Source: Sphingomonas lycopersici (GTDB taxonomy: Bacteria > Pseudomonadota > Alphaproteobacteria > Sphingomonadales > Sphingomonadaceae). Taken from it: 64,000 bases of DNA. Under the pieces are notes generated by a model. That model ran no database searches. It was not told where the DNA came from and worked only from the letters and a program-made list of their open reading frames with translations. Made by a program: the position numbers and the translations under genes. Where the stretch lies: assembly GCF_026130605.1 (NCBI RefSeq), contig NZ_JANFAU010000001.1:124001-188000 (forward strand), given 5' to 3'. This document shows positions 18,033 through 26,392 of this stretch, one piece after another (the stretch's first letter is position 1; every line of letters starts with the position of its first letter).

Positions 18033-18091
18033 CGCCGGCCGTCGCCCGGCCGGCGCGGCGAGGTTGTGATCCCCGCCTCACGCAAGGCGGG
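18033..18091. terminator. Two hairpins between convergent cytochrome c and aminotransferase genes
   Basis: CGCCGGCC (18033-18040) pairs with GGCCGGCG (18048-18055). CCCGCCT (18072-18078) pairs with AGGCGGG (18085-18091). Neither has a strong T run, so they are probable but not certain terminators for the two facing genes. Confidence 0.45.
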
Positions 18092-19397
18092 AAAGCGCAT
18101 CGCGGAGCTGCGCGACGATCGTGTCGATATGGCTGCGCTCGACGATCAACGGCGGCGACAGCGCGATGATGTCGCCGGTCACACGGATCAGCAGCCCGCG
18201 GTTGAAACAATCGACGAACGCCTCATAGGCGCGTGCACCCGCCGCATCGGGGCGCGGCCGAAGCTCGATCCCCGCCACCAGCCCGAGCGTGCGGATATCG
18301 ATGACGTGCGGCGCGTCGCGCAACGTGTGCATCGCATCGCGCCAGTAATCGCCGAGCGTCGCGCCGCGCGTCAGCAGCCCTTCCTCGGCATAGATATCGA
18401 GCGTCGCGAGCCCTGCGGCGCAGCCTGCGGGGTGCCCGGAATAGGTGTAGCCGTGAAACAGCTCGATCGCGTTTTCCGGCCCGGCCATCAGCGCATCGTG
18501 GATTGCGCGCCGCGCGAAGACCGCCCCCATCGGGAAGACGCCGTTGGTCAGCCCCTTCGCGGTCGTCATGAGATCGGGCGTCACCCCGAAATAATCGGTC
18601 GCGAACGGGGCGCCGAGCCGGCCGAACCCGGTGATCACCTCGTCGAAGATCACCAGGATGCCGTGGCGATCGGCGATCTCGCGGAGCCGCTGGAGATAGC
18701 CCTTGGGCGGCAACAGCACCCCGGTCGACCCGGCGACCGGCTCGACGATCACCGCGGCGATCGTCTCGGCGCCGTGTAGCGCGACGATCCGCTCGAGATC
18801 GTCGGCCAGTTCGGCGCCATGTTCGGGCAGCCCCGGCGAGAAAGCGTTGCGATCGGGATCATGAGTGTGCCGCAGATGATCGGCGCCGGTAAGCGTCGGA
18901 AAAACCCGCCGGTTGTTGACGATCCCGCCGACGGTGATCCCGCCGAAGCCGACGCCGTGATAGCCGCGCTCGCGCCCGATCAGCCGGGTGCGCGTCCCCT
19001 GCCCGATCGCGCGCTGATAGGCGATCGCGATCTTGAGCGCGGTATCGACGCTTTCCGACCCCGATCCGGTGAAGAAGATGCGATCGAGCCCCGCCGGCGC
19101 GATCCTGCTCAGGCGATCGGCGAATTCGAACGCCTTGTCATGCCCCATCTGGAACGACGGCGCGTAATCGAGGCGATCGAGCTGCTCGGCCACCGCTTCG
19201 CTGATCCGCCGGCGGCCATGCCCGGCGTTGACACACCACAGGCCGGCGGTGCCGTCCAGCACCCCGCGCCCGTCGTCGCTCTGATAATATATGCCCTGCG
19301 CCCGCGCGAGAAGCCGTGGCGCGGCCTTGAACTGGCGGTTCGCGGTGAACGGCATCCAATAAGCCTGCATGCCCGAATTGTTCGAGATATCGTTCAT
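18078..19397 (-). CDS. Class III aminotransferase, beta-alanine/omega-amino-acid:pyruvate type
   Basis: This is a 439-residue PLP enzyme with Lys281 in TTAKGLTNGVFPMGAV and Asp252 in IFDEVITGFGR. MQAYWMPFTANRQFK near the N terminus and the GLWCVNAGHGRR region are typical of the omega-amino-acid:pyruvate group (beta-alanine transaminase, BauA-like). These convert beta-alanine or other omega-amines with pyruvate to an aldehyde acid plus L-alanine. That fits the C3 product arm of spermidine cleavage and the nearby alanine dehydrogenase. A polyamine:pyruvate role (SpuC-like) is the main alternative. It is divergent from the PuuR-like regulator, and the gap contains no TGTGATCACA. Confidence 0.82.
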   Translation of the reverse strand: MNDISNNSGMQAYWMPFTANRQFKAAPRLLARAQGIYYQSDDGRGVLDGTAGLWCVNAGHGRRRISEAVAEQLDRLDYAPSFQMGHDKAFEFADRLSRIAPAGLDRIFFTGSGSESVDTALKIAIAYQRAIGQGTRTRLIGRERGYHGVGFGGITVGGIVNNRRVFPTLTGADHLRHTHDPDRNAFSPGLPEHGAELADDLERIVALHGAETIAAVIVEPVAGSTGVLLPPKGYLQRLREIADRHGILVIFDEVITGFGRLGAPFATDYFGVTPDLMTTAKGLTNGVFPMGAVFARRAIHDALMAGPENAIELFHGYTYSGHPAGCAAGLATLDIYAEEGLLTRGATLGDYWRDAMHTLRDAPHVIDIRTLGLVAGIELRPRPDAAGARAYEAFVDCFNRGLLIRVTGDIIALSPPLIVERSHIDTIVAQLRDALSRLA

Positions 19398-19502
19398 GTC
19401 CCGGCGGCTCCTCTCCCGGTTAGAGACCGCGAAACGACGCGCCGGACAAGCCGTTTTCTTGCGCCCGCGGAAATGCCGCGATCGCCGCCTTTCGCGCGAT
19501 AA

Positions 19503-19521
19503 TGTTGCGGTATATCGAACA
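19503..19521. promoter_or_regulatory. Imperfect inverted repeat TGTT-N11-AACA in the regulator/aminotransferase gap
   Basis: This is a short symmetric element 27 bases upstream of the PuuR-like start. It is unlike the TGTGATCACA sites and could be an autoregulatory site. The evidence is weak because the arms are only four bases. Confidence 0.25.
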
Positions 19522-19547
19522 CCCTCAACAGTTCGGAGTCAGGGGCG

Positions 19548-20099
19548 ATGGACGATCTCGATATCGGCGGCCGGTTGAAGCAGGTGCGCGAGCGCGCCGG
19601 GCTGTCGCAGCGCGCGCTCGCCAAGCGCGCGGGGATCACCAATTCGACCGTCTCGCTGATCGAGGCCAACAGCACCAATCCGTCGGTCGGCGCGCTCAAG
19701 CGCATCCTCGAAGCGATCCCGATCGGCCTCGCCGAATTCTTCGCGCTCGAACTGCCGGAAAAACCCACCTTCTTCTATCGCGCGTGCGATCTCGTCGAGA
19801 TCGGCAAGGGGCCGATCTCCTATCGCCAGGTCGGGCGCACGATGGCGGGGAAGCGATTGCAGATGCTGTGGGAATGTTATCAGCCCGGATCGGATACCGG
19901 GCGCATCCCGCTGACCCATGAGGGGGAGGAATGCGGATTGGTGATCGCCGGGCAGCTCGAAGTGACCGTCGACGGCGTGCGCCAGATCCTGTCGGCGGGC
20001 GATGCCTATGCCTTCGAAAGCTTTCGCCCGCATCGGTTCCGGTGCATCGGCGACGTGCCCGCGCGCGTGGTGAGCGCGTGCACGCCCGCGAGCTTCTAG
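19548..20099 (+). CDS. PuuR-like transcriptional regulator (XRE helix-turn-helix plus cupin sensor)
   Basis: This 183-residue protein has an N-terminal XRE helix-turn-helix at about 8-62 (RLKQVRERAGLSQRALAKRA, TNSTVSLIE). A cupin ligand domain follows at about 105-180 (THEGEECGLVIAGQLEVTVDG, cut as HEGEECGLVIAG and LEVTVDG). Order and length match PuuR of E. coli, which represses putrescine-use genes and is released by putrescine. Here it probably senses a polyamine or a breakdown product. It is divergent from the aminotransferase and tail-to-tail with the symporter. It is a candidate for the TGTGATCACA regulator, but no such site lies by its own gene. Confidence 0.85.
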   Translation: MDDLDIGGRLKQVRERAGLSQRALAKRAGITNSTVSLIEANSTNPSVGALKRILEAIPIGLAEFFALELPEKPTFFYRACDLVEIGKGPISYRQVGRTMAGKRLQMLWECYQPGSDTGRIPLTHEGEECGLVIAGQLEVTVDGVRQILSAGDAYAFESFRPHRFRCIGDVPARVVSACTPASF

Positions 20100-20112
20100 G
20101 CGCACCGGCAAA

Positions 20113-21453
20113 TTAAGCGGAGGAGCGCGGCCGTCCCACCCCGAGCCCTTCGTCCGAATGCCAGGACGCGGGCGGCGCGGCGGGCGCCGGCGCAAGCAAC
20201 CCCGCGCGCTTGGCGACGATGGTCGGGACCAGCATCTGCCCGGCGACATTCACCGCGGTCCGCCCCATGTCGAGGATCGGATCGATCGCCAGCAACAGCC
20301 CCGCCCCCTCCAGCGGCAGCCCGAGGGTGGAAAGCGTCAGCGTCAGCATCACCGTCGCGCCGGTCAGCCCCGCGGTCGCCGCCGATCCCAGCACCGAGAT
20401 GAATGCGATCAGCACATAGTCCGACAGGTGCAGCGGCAGGCCGAAGAATTGCGCGACGAAGATCGCCGATATCGCCGGGTAGATCGCCGCGCAGCCGTCC
20501 ATCTTGGTCGTCGCGCCGAGCGGAACGGCGAAGGCGGCATAAGCGCGCGGTATGCCGAGGCCATGTTCGGCGCATTCCTCGGTCACCGGCAAGGTCCCGA
20601 CCGACGAGCGCGAGACGAAGCCGAGCTGGATCGCCGGCCACGCGCCGCGGAAGAACCACCCGGGGCTCAGCCCGTGCACGAGCAGCAGCACCGGATAGAC
20701 GACGAGCAAGACCAGCGCGAGCCCGAAATAGACCGTCGCGGCGAACGCACCGAGCGACGACAGCGTCCCCCAGCCATAGCGCACCACCGCATCGCCGATC
20801 AGCGCCGCCGAACCGATCGGGGTGAGCGCGATCACCCAGCGGAGCAGGCGCCTGAATACCGCCAGCACCGACGCGTTGAACGCGAGGAACGGCGCCCCCG
20901 CCTCCCCGACACGCAGCGCCGCGGTGCCGATCGCGATCGCCGCGACGATGATCTGCAGCACATTGAAGCCCAGCGTGGTCGTCGCCGCGCCATCCTTGAG
21001 CGTCGTCGCCGCGTTGAGACCGAGCAGGTTGGCCGGCACCAGGCCCTTCAGAAAATCGAGCCACGACCCGGTCGTCGCGGGCGCCGCCGCACCCGAGACC
21101 GCTCCCGCCAGATGCAGCCCCGGCTGGAGCGTCACCCCCAACGCGATCCCGATCAGCACCGCGATCAGCGCGGTCGCGGCGAACCACAACAATGTCTGCA
21201 CCACCAGCCGCGCCGCATTCTGGAGATCGCGCAACGCCGCGATCGAGCCGACGATCGCGGTGAAGACGAGCGCCGGCACCAGCACTTTCAGCAATTGCAC
21301 GAAAATCTGGCCGATCGTGTGCAGGCTTGCGCCCAGCGCGCCGTCCGCCCCGCCGAGATCGCGCGCGAGCAGGCCGAGCGCCAGCCCCGCCAGCATCCCG
21401 ATTGCCACCTGTACGCCGAACCCCGGCCGCCGCGCGATGAAACCCGTGATCAT
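20113..21453 (-). CDS. Dicarboxylate/amino acid:cation symporter (DAACS family)
   Basis: This protein of about 446 residues has some eight membrane segments and the DAACS pattern (GltP/DctA group). Visible stretches include SRSSVGTLPVTEE, PLGATTKMDG and AAVNVAGQ-type sequence near the end (GRTAVNVAGQMLVPTIV). The family carries glutamate, aspartate or C4-dicarboxylates with protons or sodium. The ATG at 21453 is preferred over a TTG 36 bases upstream because it directly precedes the first hydrophobic segment. Its stop lies 13 bases from that of the convergent PuuR-like gene. Uptake or overflow of glutamate or succinate would suit the GABA pathway, but this is inference. Confidence 0.85.
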   Translation of the reverse strand: MITGFIARRPGFGVQVAIGMLAGLALGLLARDLGGADGALGASLHTIGQIFVQLLKVLVPALVFTAIVGSIAALRDLQNAARLVVQTLLWFAATALIAVLIGIALGVTLQPGLHLAGAVSGAAAPATTGSWLDFLKGLVPANLLGLNAATTLKDGAATTTLGFNVLQIIVAAIAIGTAALRVGEAGAPFLAFNASVLAVFRRLLRWVIALTPIGSAALIGDAVVRYGWGTLSSLGAFAATVYFGLALVLLVVYPVLLLVHGLSPGWFFRGAWPAIQLGFVSRSSVGTLPVTEECAEHGLGIPRAYAAFAVPLGATTKMDGCAAIYPAISAIFVAQFFGLPLHLSDYVLIAFISVLGSAATAGLTGATVMLTLTLSTLGLPLEGAGLLLAIDPILDMGRTAVNVAGQMLVPTIVAKRAGLLAPAPAAPPASWHSDEGLGVGRPRSSA

Positions 21454-21665
21454 GTCGCCTGAGGTGGCAAGCTGATAACCTATCTCCAAGATAGGATTTC
21501 TGCGCGCCCCTTAAGCTGGAATCGGCCGCCGCGGCTCCGAGACCCCAATTGCGAATATGAGTTCACGTATTAGAAATAATCGCATATACGAGCGCTACCC
21601 GGTTCGCCAACGACATTGAAGACCTGACCCGCGGCCCGGCTCCGGGGGCAAAAATTTAAGTCAAT

Positions 21666-21682
21666 TGTATCATAAGCATACA
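21666..21682. promoter_or_regulatory. Inverted repeat TGTAT-N7-ATACA upstream of the second TonB receptor
   Basis: This AT-rich symmetric element is 20 bases before the receptor start and directly upstream of the GAGGGG ribosome-binding site. It could be an operator or simply part of the promoter. Confidence 0.3.
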
Positions 21683-21702
21683 AAAAGAGGGGATGTCGGA
21701 AC

Positions 21703-24255
21703 ATGAGAATCAAAGCGGATTTCCGTGGCGCCAGCCTGATCGCGCTGGCCTGTCTTTCATTCGCCCCGGCGGCTCGTGCGCAGCAGGCGCCGGCGCCAGC
21801 GGGCCAGCCCGCGGCTGAAACGCCGGCTGCGACGGGCGACATCGTCGTCACCGCGCAATTCCGTTCGCAGCGGCTGCAGGATACGCCGCTCTCCATCACC
21901 GCGCTCAGCGGCGACGCGATGGAGGCCAAAGGGCAGACCAATATTTCCGAAGTCGCCGCGCAGACCCCCAATGTCACGCTCGCGCCGCAAAACGGCTATC
22001 TCGGCCCGGGCATCATCGCCTTCATCCGCGGCGTCGGACAATCCGATCCCAATTTCGCGCTCGAGCCCGGCGTCGGCATGTATATCGACGACGTCTATCT
22101 GCCGACGCTGACCGGTTCGCTGCTCGATCTGATGGATCTCGACCGCGTCGAGATCCTGCGCGGTCCGCAAGGCACATTGGCCGGGCGCAACTCGCTGGGC
22201 GGCTCGATCAAACTCTATTCGGTCAAGCCGCAGGGCGACGGCAGCGGCGCACTGGAAGCGACCTACGGCAGCTACAACCGCATCGACGCCCGCGGCCATA
22301 TCGACCTGAAACTGGCCGACAACCTTTTCCTGCGCGTTTCCGCCGCGACCAAGAATCGCGACGGTTACGTCAAGCGCCTCGATTATGCCCAGACCCACCC
22401 CGGCTCCAACGTGCCGACCCAGGCGAGCGACGCTAAGCCCGAGCTCGGCACGCTCGGCGGGCAGAGCTTCGTCGCGACCAAGGCCGCGCTGCGCTGGTTG
22501 CCGACCAGCAACGTCGAGATCAACGTCTCGGGCGATTTTACCCGCCAGCGCGACGAGGCCGGGGCGAGCGTGCTGCTGTTCGCCAACAAGGCGGGGGTGT
22601 TCACCGGCCCAAGCGCGACCGGCGGCCCGCGCCCGTGGCTGGCCGGGGTCAACGGCAGCCCGGTGGCGCTCAACTGCGCCTTCGTCGCGTTCGGCGCCAA
22701 TAGCTGCGACACCCCGCCGGCCGGCTACGACCGGCGCTTCATCAATTATGGGACCTATGCCGACAATGCGACCCGCGACGGCCAGATGGCGTATAAGCCC
22801 CTGTCGCTGACCCCGCATTCCAATCTCGACAATTACGGCTTCGCGGGCACGATCGACTGGACGATCAGCGACGGGCTCGCGCTCAAGTCGATCACCGCCT
22901 ATCGCCACTATGAAGCCGACTGGTCCTTCGCCGAAGGCGCGCCGCTGCAATCGTCGATGTACGAGCAGCAGCAGAGCAATACCCAGTGGAGCCAGGAACT
23001 GCGCCTCACCGGCAAGGCGCTCGGCAACCGCCTCGATTATACGGTGGGCGGCTTCTATTTCGATACCAAGGGCAAGTTCACCGGGCGGATCGATCTCAAT
23101 TACGCCGGGATCGATTTCCTCCACGGCCCCGATCCGACCCCGGCGACCAACAAGGCGCTGTTCGCCAATGCCAGCTTCAAGCCGGTCGATGCGCTGACGC
23201 TGACCGGCGGCATCCGATCGTCGTGGGACACCAAGGATTACGGCTATGTCCGCCACAATCCGGACGGCACCGCGATCCAGGGGCCGTGCCAGTTCTTCCT
23301 CGGCGCAGCCACGGCGGGGCCGACCGGGGTGGGCAATTCGCCCAACTGCCTGTTGTTCGGGCTCAACGGCCTCCAGGCGCATTTCAAGTCGCAGCGCACC
23401 GACTGGCGCGTCGCGGCGGATTATCGCGTCTCGCCCGAATTGATGCTCTACGCCCAGGTATCGACCGGGTATCGCGCCGGGGGCATCAACCCCCGCCCCT
23501 TCTATCCCAGCCAGGTTCGGCCCTTCTCGCCGGAAACCATCACCGCTTATGAAGCCGGGTTCAAATCCGATCTGTTCGGCCGGATGCTGCGTTTCAACGC
23601 CTCGGCTTTCTACAACGATTATAAGAATATCATCCTGACCGTCTTCAACTGCCCGACCGCGGCGGGCACCGAGGGGACGCCGTGCCTGCAACCGACCAAC
23701 GTCGGGTCGGCGCACGTCAAGGGCGTCGAGGTCGAAACCCTGCTGCGGCCGACGAGCAACCTCAGCTTCGACGGATCGGTCAGCTATCTCGATTTCAAAT
23801 ATACCTCGCTCGGCAGCGCCAATACCGGCGTCCGGCTCGACATGGTCCCGCCCTTCACCCCAAAGTGGAAATGGAATGCCGGGGCGCAATATGAGGTGCC
23901 GGACGTGCTCGGCGGCGCGCTGAGCTTCCGGGTCGACGGCAGCTATCAGTCCCATATCTATGTCGACGCGGTCAACACCGATGCCGCGATCGTCTCGACC
24001 ACCACCGCCGGTGCCGGCGGCGGCCCGCTGCCGACGCTGATCGCGACGAGCCGGATCGACGGCTATTTCCTCGCCAATGCGCGGGTCACCTGGCGCAGCG
24101 CGTCGGACGGGTGGAGCGCGGCGTTCGAGGTGCGCAACCTGACCGACAAATATTACTTCACCTCGATGAACACCAATTTCAGCTCGGTCGGCGTGATCTC
24201 CGGCGCGCCCGGGCTGCCGCGAACCTGGGCCATCACGATCAAGAAGGAATTCTGA
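21703..24255 (+). CDS. TonB-dependent outer-membrane receptor
   Basis: This 850-residue receptor has a signal peptide (cut near AARAQ, residue 27), a Pro/Ala linker and TonB box DIVVTA at 46-51. The plug contains LRGPQGTLAGRNSLGG near 150-165, and the barrel ends in ITIKKEF with the terminal Phe needed for outer-membrane assembly. Its form is that of the large sphingomonad receptors for organic substrates rather than clear siderophore receptors. It precedes a serine hydrolase by 61 bases, across a hairpin. No TGTGATCACA lies upstream, so it seems to be outside the neighbouring regulon. Confidence 0.93.
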   Translation: MRIKADFRGASLIALACLSFAPAARAQQAPAPAGQPAAETPAATGDIVVTAQFRSQRLQDTPLSITALSGDAMEAKGQTNISEVAAQTPNVTLAPQNGYLGPGIIAFIRGVGQSDPNFALEPGVGMYIDDVYLPTLTGSLLDLMDLDRVEILRGPQGTLAGRNSLGGSIKLYSVKPQGDGSGALEATYGSYNRIDARGHIDLKLADNLFLRVSAATKNRDGYVKRLDYAQTHPGSNVPTQASDAKPELGTLGGQSFVATKAALRWLPTSNVEINVSGDFTRQRDEAGASVLLFANKAGVFTGPSATGGPRPWLAGVNGSPVALNCAFVAFGANSCDTPPAGYDRRFINYGTYADNATRDGQMAYKPLSLTPHSNLDNYGFAGTIDWTISDGLALKSITAYRHYEADWSFAEGAPLQSSMYEQQQSNTQWSQELRLTGKALGNRLDYTVGGFYFDTKGKFTGRIDLNYAGIDFLHGPDPTPATNKALFANASFKPVDALTLTGGIRSSWDTKDYGYVRHNPDGTAIQGPCQFFLGAATAGPTGVGNSPNCLLFGLNGLQAHFKSQRTDWRVAADYRVSPELMLYAQVSTGYRAGGINPRPFYPSQVRPFSPETITAYEAGFKSDLFGRMLRFNASAFYNDYKNIILTVFNCPTAAGTEGTPCLQPTNVGSAHVKGVEVETLLRPTSNLSFDGSVSYLDFKYTSLGSANTGVRLDMVPPFTPKWKWNAGAQYEVPDVLGGALSFRVDGSYQSHIYVDAVNTDAAIVSTTTAGAGGGPLPTLIATSRIDGYFLANARVTWRSASDGWSAAFEVRNLTDKYYFTSMNTNFSSVGVISGAPGLPRTWAITIKKEF

Positions 24256-24258
24256 CCG

Positions 24259-24290
24259 GGCGACGCGCCGCGCGCGCGTCGCCTTCTCCC
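24259..24290 (+). terminator. GC hairpin with short T-rich tail after the second TonB receptor
   Basis: GGCGACGCG (24259-24267) pairs perfectly with GCGTCGCC-type sequence CGCGTCGCC (24275-24283) and is followed by TTCTCCC. It may weaken read-through into the serine hydrolase gene. Confidence 0.5.
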
Positions 24291-24316
24291 CGCCAGATCA
24301 TGTCCATGAGGATCCG

Positions 24317-25531
24317 ATGATCGCAGATCGTTCGATGCGCTTTCTCGCCCCGTTCCTCCTCGCCGGCGCGGTCGCGCCGGCGGCGGCGTTCGCGCAGGCC
24401 GATGTGCCGCCCGACCCGGTCATCCAGATGCGCGAGCACTGGCTCGATGCCGACATCAGCGCCTTCAATTTCCGCCATTCGGCGGACATGTTCGAAACCC
24501 GCGCCGTCCCCCACGGCGATGCCGTCCGGCCGCTCGCAGAGGGCGCGAAGCTCACCCCGCCCGCCTTCAGCTCGGGCGGCGTCACCCGCAGCTATGACGA
24601 TTGGGCGCGGCGCACCTATACCAATGCGCTGATCGTGTTGCGCGACGGCAAGATCGTCTTCGAGGATTATCGCAACCGTTCGCGGCCGTCGGACCGCTTC
24701 ATTTCCTTTTCGATGGCCAAATCGATCACCTCGCTGCTGATCGGCATCGCGCTCGACAAGGGGATGATCAAATCGCTCGACGATCCGGCGGGAAAATATG
24801 TCCCCGAATTGCGCGCCGGCGCTTATGGCGACGTATCGATCCGCCATATCCTCCAGATGCGATCGGGGGTCGATTACGAGGAGCGTTACGATTTCGGCGA
24901 CAAGCCCAGCCTCGCCGCGCTCATCCACCGCCACGCCATCGTGCTCAATGAGGAGCGCTTCGCCGATCGCGCGACGACCATCACGCGGGCGGCGAAGCCG
25001 GGCAGCCGGTTCAACTATGCGACGCTCGACACCGCCGTCCTCGGCTGGGTGCTGGAGCGCGCCACCGGCCAGTCGCTCGCCGCATTCACCGCCGCCAATC
25101 TGTGGCAGCCGGCGGGGATGGAAGGAGACGCCTTCTGGATCGCCGACGGCGCGAAAGGGGTCGGCCGCGAACTATCCGGGATGGGCTTCAACGCCACGTT
25201 GCGCGATTATGCCCGGCTCGGCCAGCTGATGCTCGACGACGGCGTGCGCGACGGCAAACCGGTGCTCCCGCGCGGCTGGATCAGGCAGGCGACCAGCATG
25301 ATCCCGTTCGACCAGCCGACCCCGTTCGGCGGCCGCGGCTATGGCTTCCAATTCTGGCAACTCGACGACCAGCCCGGCGCCTATAGCGCGCTCGGCCTTG
25401 CCGGGCAGTTCATCTACGTCCACCCGCAAAGCCGCACGGTGATCGTCAAGCTCAGCCATTTCCCCTTGCCCGAGCCGCCGCATGTCATGGCCGAGACGCT
25501 GGCCTATTTCCGCCAGCTTACGGGGCGATAA
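24317..25531 (+). CDS. Exported serine hydrolase of the beta-lactamase / NylB family
   Basis: This 404-residue protein has a signal peptide ending AFAQ (residue 27). The catalytic SxxK is Ser132-Met-Ala-Lys135 in FSMAKS, and Tyr234 in FNYATLD supplies the third residue. Family members include class C beta-lactamase-like esterases and 6-aminohexanoate-oligomer hydrolase NylB, whose length and motif spacing this resembles. NylB cuts amides between omega-amino acids, which is suggestive next to a GABA locus, but esterase activity is equally likely. GAGGA precedes the ATG at 24317. The ATG at 24335 would also give a good signal peptide. Confidence 0.83.
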   Translation: MIADRSMRFLAPFLLAGAVAPAAAFAQADVPPDPVIQMREHWLDADISAFNFRHSADMFETRAVPHGDAVRPLAEGAKLTPPAFSSGGVTRSYDDWARRTYTNALIVLRDGKIVFEDYRNRSRPSDRFISFSMAKSITSLLIGIALDKGMIKSLDDPAGKYVPELRAGAYGDVSIRHILQMRSGVDYEERYDFGDKPSLAALIHRHAIVLNEERFADRATTITRAAKPGSRFNYATLDTAVLGWVLERATGQSLAAFTAANLWQPAGMEGDAFWIADGAKGVGRELSGMGFNATLRDYARLGQLMLDDGVRDGKPVLPRGWIRQATSMIPFDQPTPFGGRGYGFQFWQLDDQPGAYSALGLAGQFIYVHPQSRTVIVKLSHFPLPEPPHVMAETLAYFRQLTGR

Positions 25532-25603
25532 GTCAGCGGAGCTTTACCTATCCACCTGATATAAATATCAAATATCGAGCGCCTGTCGAACGAACGGACT
25601 CGA

Positions 25604-26275
25604 ATGGTCATCCTGTCAGCCATTTTGTTCTTCCTGACCCAGCATCCTTTCTGGTCATGGCCGCTGCTCACGCTCTTCGGGGTCGCGCTGGCGCATGTGC
25701 TGGCCCGGTGGCGCGGCAGCCCCGGCTGGTACGGGCTGATCCTCGTCTTCTTCATCTACGGCCAGCTCAACATCTTCCTGGCGCACATCTTCAACGCGCT
25801 GTTTCTCAGCGCCTTTGGGGTCGGCGGAACGGGCGTCGTCACCCATTCGGAGATGACCAGTTCCACGCTCAACGACGCGAATGTCTGGGCCTATAGCGCC
25901 GCGCTCAAGACGGCGGATGGCAAGGACGTGGTGACGGCGTTCGATAGCATGTCCGCGAGCATCTATCCGATCACCAACGCGATCCTGATCCCGCCGGAGG
26001 GCGAGCGGTTCGTCACCAGATATATCCCCGGCTTCCCGCGCAACTTCGTCATCATGCGCAACCAGTCGCCTTATGGGATCAGGCAGATGGTCGCCGAGGA
26101 TCGCGCGCCGGTGGATAAGGCCGCCAACCAGCTTGCGGCGAGCCCCGGCAACCCCGCCTTCATCGACGAATATCGCGATGCCTTGACGCGGTTTCTCGGC
26201 AAGCACCGGGGCGATGCCGATCCCGCGTTGATCGAGCGTTACCAGGCGGCGCTCGACGCTTTGCCGCGGCGATGA
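25604..26275 (+). CDS. Membrane protein of unknown function
   Basis: I do not recognise this 223-residue protein. Its first 75 residues hold two or three hydrophobic segments (ILFFLTQHPFW..., ILVFFIYGQLNIFLAH, IFNALFLSAFGVGG). The rest is a soluble domain with EGERFVTRYIPGFPRNFVIM in the middle and a charged, helical C terminus. Codon use matches its neighbours, so it looks like a real gene. It lies between the serine hydrolase and the alginate-export-like gene on the same strand, with no overlap on either side. Confidence 0.65.
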   Translation: MVILSAILFFLTQHPFWSWPLLTLFGVALAHVLARWRGSPGWYGLILVFFIYGQLNIFLAHIFNALFLSAFGVGGTGVVTHSEMTSSTLNDANVWAYSAALKTADGKDVVTAFDSMSASIYPITNAILIPPEGERFVTRYIPGFPRNFVIMRNQSPYGIRQMVAEDRAPVDKAANQLAASPGNPAFIDEYRDALTRFLGKHRGDADPALIERYQAALDALPRR

Positions 26276-26392
26276 CCGCGGGCGGCGCGCGAACCGGCAA
26301 GCCCGCCTCGGCGACGAGGAACAAAATCTAGCGTGACGGCCTTGAACGCGCCGCCTAGCCCTTGCCCAACGACAGGGGCCTCGGGGGAATGA

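Noticed and set aside
18630-18639. GGTGATCACC, similar to the shared operator
   Set aside because: It lies inside the aminotransferase coding sequence and its outer bases differ. The same string at 32674-32683 inside cpaE shows that it arises by chance in this GC-rich DNA.
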